Under the pieces are notes generated by a model. That model did no database searches. It was given only the letters and a program-made list of their open reading frames with translations, and was not told where the DNA came from. The position numbers were made by a program, and so were the translations under genes. A DNA stretch of 64,000 nucleotides from Brevibacterium sp. XM4083 (lineage in GTDB: Bacteria > Actinomycetota > Actinomycetes > Actinomycetales > Brevibacteriaceae). This document shows, piece by piece, positions 8,709 through 17,849 of the stretch (positions are counted from its first letter, which is position 1; every line of letters starts with the position of its first letter). The stretch lies in contig NZ_VFYR02000002.1 of NCBI RefSeq assembly GCF_006489205.2, forward strand, positions 62,001 through 126,000. The letters run 5' to 3'.

Positions 8709-8772
8709 TCATCGGCACTTCTCGACTCCGCGGAAGACTCGACGCCTCGATAGACAAGTCGCCTCGGAAGAG

Positions 8773-8871
8773 AGGGACTTTCAACCGCTGGAGCGTCACG
8801 GTCCCTGAGGGCCAGGACCGCTGGGCCGTCGCGGTCTCTCAGGACCAGGACCGCTGGACCGAAGTGGTCCC
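8773..8871 (-). repeat. 33-bp tandem repeat, three units, after DUF3107
   Basis: On the minus strand three 33-bp units begin at 8871, 8838 and 8805, sharing GRGACC at the start and CCAGCGGT inside; the third unit diverges in its last third. The array starts at the base after the DUF3107 stop. In-frame stops exclude a protein extension. Confidence 0.8.
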
Positions 8872-9096
8872 TCAGGCGACGCCGAAGCCGACGCGGCGGG
8901 AGGTCTCGCTGCCGAGTTCGATGTAGCCCAGCGCCGTCGACGGCACGAAGACCTGGCGGCCCTTCGTGTCGGTGAAGGTGAGCAGAGCCTCGGCCTTGAC
9001 CGCTTCCTCGATGCGCTTGGCGAGGTCCTGGGCGGACTCGTCCGTGTCGAGGACGATCTCACGCGGGGACTGGCGGACGCCGATCTTGATTTCCAT
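8872..9096 (-). CDS. DUF3107 family protein (TB9.4/Rv3208A-like)
   Basis: 74 residues, the usual size for this actinobacterial family. It starts MEIKIGVRQSPREIV and ends with FVPSTALGYIELGSE followed by RRVGFG, both family hallmarks. It is a small soluble alpha/beta protein of unknown function. AAGGAG lies 5-6 nt before ATG 9096. It sits downstream of TetR on the same strand, as in M. tuberculosis Rv3208-Rv3208A, so a shared function is likely but undefined. Confidence 0.88.
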   Translation of the reverse strand: MEIKIGVRQSPREIVLDTDESAQDLAKRIEEAVKAEALLTFTDTKGRQVFVPSTALGYIELGSETSRRVGFGVA

Positions 9097-9265
9097 TGTT
9101 CTCCTTAACGCGGTGGTAGTCGTCTTCAGCTTAACGTTCGCTTCGCCCCGGTTTCTTCCCGCCTCGCAGGGGTCGGCGCTCGGCTCTCAGCGAACGCGAA
9201 CGAGCTCAGCGGGTGCGTCGCTTGGCCCGCTTTCGGCTGCGGGCGGGCAGCGTAGGGCGGCCTGC

Positions 9266-9865
9266 TCAGCGGGTGTGGGTTGCGAACGAGGAGAGTCCGC
9301 CCCAGCTCATCTGGGTGAGCAGGTCGACGGTCGCGTCGATGTCGAGTTCGTGGGTCGCCTCGATCTGCTTGATGACGACCTCGGCGGTGCCGATGAGCGT
9401 GCGGCACAGCAGGTCTGCGTCCGCGTCGTCGAGATCGGTGAAGCTCTGGAGGGCACTGACGATGCGGGCGACGGTGCCCTCGCGCATCGTGCGCACGCGC
9501 TGCTGGGCCTCGGGTTCGTAGACATCGGAGTTGAAGAGGATGACGAACTCCTCGCGGTGGGAGATCGCGAAGTCGAAGTAGGCCCGGTAGGTCGCGCGGA
9601 TGCGCTCGCGGGGGTCGTCGGTCGAGTTGAGCGCTTGCGCGACCTGTCCGGCCAGGTGCGCGGCCGAGTGGTCGATGAGGGCGAGGTAGAGGTCCTGCTT
9701 CGACGCGAAGTGCTGGTAGAGGACCGGCTTCGACACGCCGGCCTCCTCGGCGATCGTGTCCATCGACGTCGTGCGGTAACCCCGATTGGCGAACACGGCG
9801 CGCGCCACCCCGACCAACTGGTCACGGCGCTGTTCACGGGGCATTCTCTGCTGCGGACTCGGCAT
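9266..9865 (-). CDS. TetR family transcriptional regulator (Rv3208-like)
   Basis: 199 residues. The N-terminal helix-turn-helix spans about residues 12-58 (ARAVFANRGYRTTSMDTIAE, then VSKPVLYQHFASKQDLY). The C-terminal all-alpha ligand domain has YFDFAISHREEFVILFNSD. It is divergent from adnA across 75 bp, so it could regulate itself and adnAB; no clear palindrome was found there. TAGGAT then TGGGGG precedes ATG 9865, indicating a leaderless mRNA. The 169 bp between it and DUF3107 hold nothing I can call. Confidence 0.9.
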   Translation of the reverse strand: MPSPQQRMPREQRRDQLVGVARAVFANRGYRTTSMDTIAEEAGVSKPVLYQHFASKQDLYLALIDHSAAHLAGQVAQALNSTDDPRERIRATYRAYFDFAISHREEFVILFNSDVYEPEAQQRVRTMREGTVARIVSALQSFTDLDDADADLLCRTLIGTAEVVIKQIEATHELDIDATVDLLTQMSWGGLSSFATHTR

Positions 9866-9871
9866 CCCCCA

Positions 9872-9877
9872 ATCCTA
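9872..9877 (-). promoter_or_regulatory. -10 element of the TetR gene, leaderless
   Basis: TAGGAT on the minus strand, six bases before ATG 9865. The intervening TGGGGG is not correctly spaced as a ribosome binding site. Confidence 0.5.
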
Positions 9878-9940
9878 CGCGAATCCGCCCCGTGACCCGG
9901 GAGCGAACACCGTGTCTGTGGCACATGATGGAATACGGGT

Positions 9941-12900
9941 ATGGATGACCTGGCACCCGATCACTCGGCGACGCTGTCCGCGGCGTTGCTCAACCGCGAA
10001 TCCGCTGCCGTCATCGGGCGGCCGGGGACGGGGAAGACGACGCTGCTCGAGGCGGTCTACGGCCGCCTCGTCGAGTCCGTCGATCCCTCCTCGATCCTCG
10101 TCCTCACCCCCAACCGCGACCATGCCGACGTCCTGCGCAACACGCTTCCCGTCCCCGCCGAGGCGATCCTCCGGGCCGCTCCGGCCCGCAGCATCTCGTC
10201 CTTCGCCTACGGCATCGCCCGCGCCGCCCACGCCACCCGCACCGGGGAGGAGCTCGAGTTCGTCTCGGGCGCCGACCAGGACGTCTTCCTCGCCGATCTC
10301 CTCGCCGGCCACGAAGCCGGTCACGGACGCACCCCGACCTGGCCATCCGACATCACTGCCGAGGTGCGCGCCACCTCGGCGTTCCGCACGGAGATCCGCG
10401 ACGTCCTCAACCGGGTGATGGAGTTCGACTTCGGGGTCCGTCTGCCGCCCGCCGACGTACACGGCGAGTACGTCTTCGATGCCGGCCGCAGTGCCCTGGC
10501 GCGGGTCCTCGCGACCCACCCCGACCCGCGGTGGGAGGCGGTCGCGGCGGTGCTCGAGGAGTACCTCGGGATCATGAGCATGCCCGGCTACGGTGGCATC
10601 GATGCGGCGACGGTGCTCGCCCGCGCAGCCTTCGAGATCCTCCGTGAACCCGCCGAGGTGACCGCCGGGCGGCCGTGGTCGTTCTCTCCCGATCGGGTTC
10701 CCTCCGTCGTCCTCGCCGACGGGGTCCAGGACTTCCCCTCCGCCAGCTGGGGCGTGCTCGAGCAGCTGCGCGAGCGCGGGGCAGCGCTCGCGCTCTTCGG
10801 CGCCCCGGAGACGGTGACGGGCCGCTTCCACGGGGCCGACGCCTCCGTCCTCGACCGGGCGGCCTCGGATCCCCGGTTCGCCACTGTCGTCCTCGACCGT
10901 GTCGTCGACGCCGATGCCGAGCTCGCGGCCGTCACCGACGGCTTCGGCGCGCGGATCACCACCCGGTGGGGACTCGGGCACATGCCGCGCCCGCTCACGC
11001 CCGCCGCAGACGGCGCAGAGGGTGCGGTGGGCCAGGACACGGTCGGGGAGTCCGCGGCGGGCGAACCGGAGGTGCCCGAATCGCCGTCCGCGCCTGGAGC
11101 GTCGACTCACTCGCCGCCGCGTGAGGAAACGGCTGCCCCCGGCGGGTCGGAGCTCACGGCGAACGATGCCGTCGAGACCCACGTCTTCGCCGGCGCCGCG
11201 TCGGCTCACCGCTACCTCGCCCGACGCATCGCCGAGTACGTCGCCGCCGGGCACTCCCACTCCGACGTGGCCGTCATCTGCCGCAACGCCTCGACGGCAC
11301 GGGTGACCGCGGGCGAACTCCGCGCGGCGGGCACGCCGACGGCGACGATCGTCCAGCCCCTCAACGTCGACCCGGCGACCGCGCCCCTGCTCGACCTGCT
11401 CACCCATGCGCCCGGCCTGGCCGACGACGACACCCTCACCCGGGTCGCACTGTCCCTGGCCGGCAGCGTCTACATCCGCCTCGACGCCGTGCAGCTGCGC
11501 CGCTTCCGCCGCCTCGTCCGCAGCGCCTACCCGGCCGCGGACAGCACGGCGTCGCTCGCCCTCGCCCTCCGCGACGCTCCGGCGGACTCACCGATCCCAG
11601 GGCTGTCGACGCTGGCCCGAATGCTCCGTGCCGCCGCCGACCACGTCGATGCGGACCCGCACACCGCGCTCTGGGCGATCTGGGAGGCCGCCGGCGTCGC
11701 CGAACGCTGGCAGGCCGAGGCGCTGCGGGACCCCGATGGGATCGCCGGAGCCCACCTCGACTCCGTGCTGCGCCTGTTCACCCTGGCGGAGAAGATCACC
11801 GACCGAGGCGGGTTCACCGCCCGCTCGTTCGCCGGCATCGTCGCCGAGCAGGACATCGCCCAGGACTCGCTCGCCCGCTCCTCCGGGTTCGCCGACCACG
11901 TCCAGGTCGGCACCCCGGCCTCGCTCGCCCACCTCCGGGTGCCGTGCGTCATCATCACCGACGTCAACGAGGGGGTATGGCCCAACCCGAAGCTGCGCGG
12001 CGGCATCCTCGGACTCGGTGATCTCACCGCGCTCCTCGCCGGCGACGGCCCCGTCACCGCGGACCCCGGCTACCACGCGCACGCCAAGCGCACGAACCTC
12101 CGGGAGGAAGCCGAGCTCTTCTACACCGCCCTGACACGGGGCCGGGACCGGATCATCGTCACCGCGCTCTCGGACTCCGAGTCCGCGCCCTCGGCGTTCT
12201 TCGACGTCATCGCCGCAGCCACGGCACGCGGAACCGCCTCGACCGACGGATACACCCTCACCGACGAGGACGAGCTGCCGCCCCTCGACCTCGCGGAGAT
12301 CGCCGCGCTGGCCCGCTCCCAGCTCCTCGAGGCCGCCCGCGACGCCGCAGGTGAGGGCGACGAGCCGGCGGCGGCCGCGGACTGGGCGGCACTGTCGGCG
12401 GCGCTGACCGCCGCGGTCCCCGGGTCGCGCGCACCCGGACAGTGGCGGGAGGCCGAGGACGTCACCTCGACGACACCGCTGTTCACGGCCGACGACGACG
12501 TCACCATCTCCCCGTCGCAGGTCGAGACGTTCTCGGACTGCTCGCTGCGCTGGTTCCTCACCCGCCACGGCGGCGACCGGGGAGGGACGACCGCACAGAG
12601 CATCGGCACGATCCTCCACGCCGCCGCCGAGCACCATCCCACCGGCCCGACCTCGACGATCAGGGAGTACGTCGAACGTGAGTTCGCGACCCTCGAGTTC
12701 GCCACCGACTGGGAGCGCGAGCGGGAGCACACGGCGGCGATGGCCATGGTCGACCGCCTCGGCGAGTACATCGCGGACGCTCCCGGGGAGGTGCTCGGCG
12801 TCGAAGCCCAGGTCCATGCCACCGGCGTCGACGACCTCGGGCAGGAATGGACGATCACGGGTCGCCTCGACCGGGTCGAATCGACAGCCGACGGGGTGCG

Positions 12901-13267
12901 CATCGTCGACTTCAAGACAGGGCGCACCGTTCCCGCCGGCGCCGACATGCCCCGGCACGCCCAGCTGGGCGTCTACCAGGAGGCCGTCGACACCGGGACG
13001 CTGACACTGCCCGACGGCAGGGTCGTCGACGTCGACGCCGTCGGTGCCGAACTCGTCTTCCTCCGCCGGACGAAGTCGACGAAGCGCCTGCAGGGTGCGG
13101 TGAGTGCCGACGAGGACCCGGAGTGGGCGCGCGAGCTCATCGGCGAGGTCTCGACGAGGATGCGCTCCGCGGACTTCCCGGCCCGCGTCGACCCGCCGAA
13201 GTGCCTGAGCTGTCCCGTGCGATCGTCGTGCCCGGCGATCGGCCCCCACATGCTGGAGGATTCCTGA
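9941..13267 (+). CDS. adnA: AdnA-like helicase-nuclease subunit
   Basis: 1108 residues. One subunit of the actinobacterial AdnAB end-resection motor-nuclease used in double-strand break repair. Seen: Walker A GRPGTGKTT (K32), UvrD-type motor with EAELFYTALTRGRDRIIVTA (motif VI), then a RecB-like nuclease with VRIVDFKTG and HAQLGVYQEA. Iron-sulfur cysteines: one in FSDCSLRWF and three in KCLSCPVRSSCP (C1088, C1091, C1097). Motif II is not a clear DExx; AdnA ATPase motifs are weak in many genomes. Residues ~355-405 are a disordered Pro/Glu-rich insert. Its stop overlaps the adnB start by one base (TGATG). Gene order matches Rv3202c-Rv3201c. Confidence 0.9.
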   Translation: MDDLAPDHSATLSAALLNRESAAVIGRPGTGKTTLLEAVYGRLVESVDPSSILVLTPNRDHADVLRNTLPVPAEAILRAAPARSISSFAYGIARAAHATRTGEELEFVSGADQDVFLADLLAGHEAGHGRTPTWPSDITAEVRATSAFRTEIRDVLNRVMEFDFGVRLPPADVHGEYVFDAGRSALARVLATHPDPRWEAVAAVLEEYLGIMSMPGYGGIDAATVLARAAFEILREPAEVTAGRPWSFSPDRVPSVVLADGVQDFPSASWGVLEQLRERGAALALFGAPETVTGRFHGADASVLDRAASDPRFATVVLDRVVDADAELAAVTDGFGARITTRWGLGHMPRPLTPAADGAEGAVGQDTVGESAAGEPEVPESPSAPGASTHSPPREETAAPGGSELTANDAVETHVFAGAASAHRYLARRIAEYVAAGHSHSDVAVICRNASTARVTAGELRAAGTPTATIVQPLNVDPATAPLLDLLTHAPGLADDDTLTRVALSLAGSVYIRLDAVQLRRFRRLVRSAYPAADSTASLALALRDAPADSPIPGLSTLARMLRAAADHVDADPHTALWAIWEAAGVAERWQAEALRDPDGIAGAHLDSVLRLFTLAEKITDRGGFTARSFAGIVAEQDIAQDSLARSSGFADHVQVGTPASLAHLRVPCVIITDVNEGVWPNPKLRGGILGLGDLTALLAGDGPVTADPGYHAHAKRTNLREEAELFYTALTRGRDRIIVTALSDSESAPSAFFDVIAAATARGTASTDGYTLTDEDELPPLDLAEIAALARSQLLEAARDAAGEGDEPAAAADWAALSAALTAAVPGSRAPGQWREAEDVTSTTPLFTADDDVTISPSQVETFSDCSLRWFLTRHGGDRGGTTAQSIGTILHAAAEHHPTGPTSTIREYVEREFATLEFATDWEREREHTAAMAMVDRLGEYIADAPGEVLGVEAQVHATGVDDLGQEWTITGRLDRVESTADGVRIVDFKTGRTVPAGADMPRHAQLGVYQEAVDTGTLTLPDGRVVDVDAVGAELVFLRRTKSTKRLQGAVSADEDPEWARELIGEVSTRMRSADFPARVDPPKCLSCPVRSSCPAIGPHMLEDS

Positions 13268-16200
13268 TGAGATTCAGCGCCGACGACCTCGCTCGGCTCA
13301 CCGCCGCCGATCCGACGCGGGCGTTCGGTCCGAGCCCCGAACAGCAGCGCATCATCGAAGCCGACCCCGGCCAGACGATGAAGGTCACCGCCGGTGCCGG
13401 ATCGGGCAAGACCACCGTCATCTCCCAACGCGTCGTCTGGCTCGTCGCCAATGGGCACGTCGCCCCCGAGGAGATCCTCGGCCTGACCTTCACCCGCAAG
13501 GCCGTGGGGGAACTCGGCAGCCGCATCCGGGTGCTGCTCTCGCGCCTGCGGCACAACCTCGGCGAGGGCAGCGACCTCGGTCTGCCCGGACTCGACTATC
13601 CGACGGTGTCGACGTACAACTCGTATGCGGCGGCGATCGTCGGCGAGCACGGCGCGAGCATCGGCATCGAACCCGAGACGGTGCTCCTCGACGAGGCGGG
13701 TGCCCACGCGATCGCCGCCGAGGTCATCGATGCCGCGTCCGCCGACGCGGTGCCCGGCAGCTACGCGAGGGACACGATGATCGCCGACATCATCGCGTTC
13801 GCCGGTGCGATGAACGACCACGGCCGTGATGTCGCCGAGGTGACCGACTACCTTGAGGCGTGCCTGGGGGCCCTCGTGTCGAGCAAGGGCAAACCCGTCG
13901 ACCCGAGCGGTCGACGCCGGAAGCTCGAAGAGAAGATCCGCACGGCGGCCCTGGCCGGGGAGTACATGAGCGCGAAGCGCCGCCACCTCGCCATGGACTT
14001 CTCCGATCAGGTGCGGTTCGCCCAGCGCATCGTCGACGAGGTGCCGCAGGCCCTGGCGGCGGAGCAGGCGAGGTGGAGGATCGTCCTCCTCGACGAGTTC
14101 CAGGACACCTCCGTCGCGCAGCTCACGCTGCTCTCCACCCTGTTCTCGTCGACGGCGGTGACCGCCGTCGGCGATCCCCGGCAGGCGATCTACGGGTGGC
14201 GCGGAGCCAGTGCTGACAACATGATCCGCTTCGACGCGGACTTCACCGACGTCGAGTCGCTGACCCTGAGCACGAGCTGGCGCAACGATCGGACGATCCT
14301 CGACGTCGCTAACCGGGTCGCCGACGGGCTCACCGGCAGTCGGGAGACGCCCCTGACGACCCGCCCCGACGCCGGTGTCGGCGATGTCGTCGTCGACGTC
14401 TCCTCCGGCGCGCACGACGAGTCGTTCCTCACTGTGGGACTCCGCTCGCTCACCGAATGGGCGGCCGGACTGCCGGAAGGTGCCTCGACTGCGGTGCTGT
14501 GCCGCAAGCGCGCTCACTTCGCCGCAGTCACCGCCGCGCTCGAGACCGCGGGCTTCGCCGTCCACGTCCATGGATCCTCCGGTCTGCTCAGCGACCCGTA
14601 CGTCGCCGACCTGCGGGCCGTGCTCAGTGCCGCGGTCGATCCGATGGCCGGGGATGAGCTCATGCGGCTGCTCAGCGGGCGGCTGCTCGGCCTCGGCGCG
14701 ACCGACATCGCCGCGCTCTCGACCTTCACCCGACGCCAGGCGAAGGGTCGGGAGACCGCAGCGAGGGAGCAGGCCGCAGGCGCCGGGGGAGAGCTGCTCG
14801 CCGAAGCCATCGATGTGCCGACGATCGTCGAGGGCCTCGACGAGCTCATCGACACTCCCGCGACGCGGGCCACCGAACTCAGCGACACCGCCCGCGAACG
14901 TCTCGTTCGCTTCGCCCGGGCCCTGCGCGCGGTGCGGGCGGGTACCGGCACACTCACCTCGGTGGTGCGCACTGCGCTGACGGAGACGGGCATCGACTCC
15001 GACATCTGGGCGCTCGGCGACGCTCTGCGCCGAGTCCATCGCCAGGCGATCGACGGGTTCCTCTCCGCCGCCGCCCAGTACTCGGCGACCGCCGAGCGAC
15101 CGAGTGTGCCCGGCTTCCTCGAATGGCTCTCGCTCATGGAGGTCAAGGATGCGCTGAGCGCCGCCGAGCCGACCGTGGCGCCGGGAGCGATCAACGTCAT
15201 GACCGTCCACGCTTCGAAAGGCCTCGAGTTCGACGCCGTCGCCGTGCCCTCGCTCGTCGTCAAGGACTTTCCGACCGAGCCCCGGGACAAGGAGGGGTGG
15301 ATGGGACGCACCGCCCTGCCCTATCCGCTGCGCGGCGATCGCCGGCACCTCGTCGACTACGACCTGCGCAGCGCCGAGTTCGAGACGAAGAAGGAACTCG
15401 ACGAATGGGTCAGCGAGTTCATCAAACCGGCCGTGGCCGACGCGCACGAGCAGGAGGAGCGGCGGCTCGCCTACGTCGCGTTCACCCGTGCCAAGCATCA
15501 TCTCTGGCTCGGCGCCGAGCTCATGGGATCCCGGTCGACCCCCGACGAGCTCTCCCCGTTCCTCCGTGAGGCCGCCGAGGCCGCAGGGCTGGACCCGGAG
15601 ATCCCCGACCCGGCGGAGGAGTCCGCGGCGGACCGGATCGAGACGACGGTGTGGCCGGTGCCGCGCACCGAACGGGTCGCCCTCGCCGAACGCGCCGGGC
15701 GCTGGGTGGAGGCCGCCGGTGACGTCGACCTGGAGACCCTCGCGCGCGGAGACTCCCCGGTGGCCGTCCTGGCCAGGCGCGCCCAGGCCATACTCCGTGC
15801 CCAGGAGCCGGCCGCGGACGGACGACTGCCCGACCGTCTGTCGACGACGGACATCGTGTCATGGCGGCGGGATCCGGAGGAGTTCCGCACGCAGACGCTG
15901 CGTCCCGTGCCCGAACCCCCGAGCCGGGCGGCGGAGATCGGCACGAGCTTCCATGCCTGGGTCGAGCGGCACTTCGGACAGGCGAGCATCGACATCGATG
16001 AGCTTGAGACGGTGCGGCCGGCCGACACGGCGCAGCTCACGCGCTTGCAGGAGACGTTCCTCGCCTCGGACTTCGCCCGTCGGCAGGCGGCGGAGATCGA
16101 GATGTCCTTCGAACTCGTCCTCGGTCGGTTCCGGGTGCCCGGGAAGATCGACGCCGTGTTCATCACCGGTGACCACGCCGAGGTCGTCGACTGGAAGACG

Positions 16201-16398
16201 TCGAAGAAGCCGAACGCAGAGACGCTCGAGGTGATGAAGTGGCAGCTGGCGCTCTACCGGTTCGCCGTCCAGCGGGTCCACCCTGAAGTCACCGAGGTGA
16301 CCGGGACGTTCTACTTCGTCGGCAGCGACGATGTCGTCAGCTTCTCCGACCTGCCCGAGGAGGATGAGGTGATCGCATGGCTGGCTGCCCACGACTGA
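13267..16398 (+). CDS. adnB: AdnB-like helicase-nuclease subunit
   Basis: 1043 residues from ATG 13267. Lead motor of AdnAB, an ATP-dependent 3'-5' translocase coupled to a nuclease. Seen: TAGAGSGKTT (K48), VLLDEFQDTS, VGDPRQAIYGWRGAS, MTVHASKGLEFDAV and RRLAYVAFTRAKHHLW, a complete superfamily 1A motif set. The C-terminal nuclease has GTSFHAWVERHF, PGKIDAVF, VVDWKTSKKP (Asp975-Lys977) and WQLALYRFAV. The frame is open upstream of the chosen start only as a shadow of adnA. The overlapping TGATG implies coupled translation and a 1:1 heterodimer. Confidence 0.92.
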   Translation: MRFSADDLARLTAADPTRAFGPSPEQQRIIEADPGQTMKVTAGAGSGKTTVISQRVVWLVANGHVAPEEILGLTFTRKAVGELGSRIRVLLSRLRHNLGEGSDLGLPGLDYPTVSTYNSYAAAIVGEHGASIGIEPETVLLDEAGAHAIAAEVIDAASADAVPGSYARDTMIADIIAFAGAMNDHGRDVAEVTDYLEACLGALVSSKGKPVDPSGRRRKLEEKIRTAALAGEYMSAKRRHLAMDFSDQVRFAQRIVDEVPQALAAEQARWRIVLLDEFQDTSVAQLTLLSTLFSSTAVTAVGDPRQAIYGWRGASADNMIRFDADFTDVESLTLSTSWRNDRTILDVANRVADGLTGSRETPLTTRPDAGVGDVVVDVSSGAHDESFLTVGLRSLTEWAAGLPEGASTAVLCRKRAHFAAVTAALETAGFAVHVHGSSGLLSDPYVADLRAVLSAAVDPMAGDELMRLLSGRLLGLGATDIAALSTFTRRQAKGRETAAREQAAGAGGELLAEAIDVPTIVEGLDELIDTPATRATELSDTARERLVRFARALRAVRAGTGTLTSVVRTALTETGIDSDIWALGDALRRVHRQAIDGFLSAAAQYSATAERPSVPGFLEWLSLMEVKDALSAAEPTVAPGAINVMTVHASKGLEFDAVAVPSLVVKDFPTEPRDKEGWMGRTALPYPLRGDRRHLVDYDLRSAEFETKKELDEWVSEFIKPAVADAHEQEERRLAYVAFTRAKHHLWLGAELMGSRSTPDELSPFLREAAEAAGLDPEIPDPAEESAADRIETTVWPVPRTERVALAERAGRWVEAAGDVDLETLARGDSPVAVLARRAQAILRAQEPAADGRLPDRLSTTDIVSWRRDPEEFRTQTLRPVPEPPSRAAEIGTSFHAWVERHFGQASIDIDELETVRPADTAQLTRLQETFLASDFARRQAAEIEMSFELVLGRFRVPGKIDAVFITGDHAEVVDWKTSKKPNAETLEVMKWQLALYRFAVQRVHPEVTEVTGTFYFVGSDDVVSFSDLPEEDEVIAWLAAHD

Positions 16399-16535
16399 GC
16401 GCGAGCGAGCGGACGGACACGGCTTGATACGGGAGCACCGGAGGACAAGCGAGCGCGCACGAGTCTGAGCGCGTTCGAACCTGAGCGCACACGAGTGCGC
16501 GCGGGTCAGCCCTGAGCGCGCTCGAGTACGCGGGA

Positions 16536-17756
16536 TCAGCTCCGCTCGGAGCTGCTCGACCGCTCAGTGCTGCGGGTCTCCGCTGCGTCCCCGGGCCGCT
16601 CTGTCGTCCGGGTCTTCGATGCCGCGCCAGCGTCGTCCGCGTCGGCGTCGTCGGCGTCGTCCGAGTCCGCAGACTGGCCCGCGGACTCGGGCGCGCGCGT
16701 CGACGGACGTCGACTGCTCGCCGCGAGAGGCTCACCGTCGACCGACCTGCCCGGGCCGGAGCCCGGTGACGGCGCGGCATGCGACCCCTCGGCCACATCG
16801 TCCGACGACACCGGCGCCGTCGGCACATCGGAGCCGTCAGGGTGCAGAAGCACCTGGTCGAAGGACGTGAGGAGGTCCGCGGCGTCCTGGATCGCCTCCT
16901 CGTCGCCGGAGTCGACCGCTTCGAGGAGCCAGTCGAGGACGGCGAACTCGGCGAGGAGTTCGGCTCGGGTGACGATGTGGTCATCGGCACGGGGCCGTGA
17001 GCTGCGGTACTCGGTGAAGAACGTCGGCACCGCGGCCGGATCGATGAGCGCCGAGGCGGCGGCCAGGTCGATCGCAGGATCCGAGACCCGGATCCGACCG
17101 ATCTCCGAGAGAGCGAGCACCCGCTCCTCATCGGTGTAGACACTCGCTTCGTCGATGGCGCCGTGGATGGGCGTGGCGAGGAAGTGCCAGAGCGCGACCT
17201 TCTCGAACTCCTCCTCCCAATGCTGGAGGAGAGTCGACGGCACCCGCCCGGTGGCCGCGGCCTGATCGAGGCGGTCGAGGATCTGGAACTGGAAGCGGGA
17301 GGGCTCCTCGACGGGGAACCCGGCATCGGAGATCGGCTCCGGGGCGGCCGAGTGCAGCGTCGCCAGCGTCTGCGCGAGCGAACTCGCCCGTGCGATATCG
17401 GCGATCGGCTCGTCTCCGACCGGGGCGCCGGGAAGCGGATCAGCGAGGGTGACGGTGACCGCCTTCTCAGTCGCGAAGAGCGCAGGATCGACCTCGGTGA
17501 TCGCCCGCAGATGCGGCCACGTGAAATCGGCGTGCGGGTAGGCGAGATCGTAGATCCGGGCCGCCTCGGCGATCGATCCGGTGTCAGCGGACCGGTCGAC
17601 ACGGGTGTGCGCCGTCGCCACGTACTCGGTCTCACCGTCGCCGATGAGAATCCTCACTCCTGCATCGAGGGAGGGCAGCGGTGTCCATGTCGTCGGGGAG
17701 AAGTCGTCGAGCATCGTCGCCGCGACCGCTGCCAACTTGAGCGCCTTCGTATCCAC
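16536..17756 (-). CDS. APH-fold phosphotransferase-like protein, probable pseudokinase
   Basis: About 406 residues from GTG 17756 (TAGATT ends 7 nt upstream; a TTG three codons earlier is less likely). The layout is that of the macrolide/aminoglycoside phosphotransferase fold: N-lobe, SLAQTLATLHSAAP helix, RFQFQILDRLDQA, and a helical C-lobe ending FAVLDWLLEAV. The catalytic loop, normally HGDxxxxN, reads HGAIDEAS (about H198-S205 from this start), so the base Asp and metal Asn are missing. The later IDW/DPA segment is IGRIRVSDPAIDLA, keeping the DPA part only. The C-terminal ~95 residues are disordered, Asp/Ser/Arg-rich. It lies between adnAB and nudC, where relatives carry a phosphotransferase. 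Confidence 0.75.
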   Translation of the reverse strand: MDTKALKLAAVAATMLDDFSPTTWTPLPSLDAGVRILIGDGETEYVATAHTRVDRSADTGSIAEAARIYDLAYPHADFTWPHLRAITEVDPALFATEKAVTVTLADPLPGAPVGDEPIADIARASSLAQTLATLHSAAPEPISDAGFPVEEPSRFQFQILDRLDQAAATGRVPSTLLQHWEEEFEKVALWHFLATPIHGAIDEASVYTDEERVLALSEIGRIRVSDPAIDLAAASALIDPAAVPTFFTEYRSSRPRADDHIVTRAELLAEFAVLDWLLEAVDSGDEEAIQDAADLLTSFDQVLLHPDGSDVPTAPVSSDDVAEGSHAAPSPGSGPGRSVDGEPLAASSRRPSTRAPESAGQSADSDDADDADADDAGAASKTRTTERPGDAAETRSTERSSSSERS

Positions 17757-17763
17757 CCTTCCC

Positions 17764-17769
17764 AATCTA
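17764..17769 (-). promoter_or_regulatory. -10 element of the phosphotransferase-like gene
   Basis: TAGATT on the minus strand, 7 nt before GTG 17756. It supports that start and a leaderless transcript. Confidence 0.5.
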
Positions 17770-17836
17770 CCGTCTGCGCCCCGCTCAGGCCGGGGATTGG
17801 ACCCGTACGCGTGTCCGCCGCGTCAGACCCCTGAGC

Positions 17837-17842
17837 TATCGT
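17837..17842 (+). promoter_or_regulatory. -10 element of nudC
   Basis: TATCGT, then GGAATCC, then ATG 17850. It argues against the alternative GTG at 17841, which would fall inside the -10. Confidence 0.45.
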
Positions 17843-17849
17843 GGAATCC

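Noticed and set aside
8223-8799. Minus-strand reading frames through the 130-bp repeats
   Set aside because: Several frames stay open across both copies, but they lack start signals and family similarity and shift between copies.
12973-15501. 842-codon frame antisense to adnB
   Set aside because: Composition is typical of reverse-strand reading of G/C-ending codons; no motif, and the sense gene is certain.
16399-16535. Gene or repeat array after adnB
   Set aside because: GAGCGCG-type short motifs recur but too irregularly to define units; no frame or terminator is convincing.
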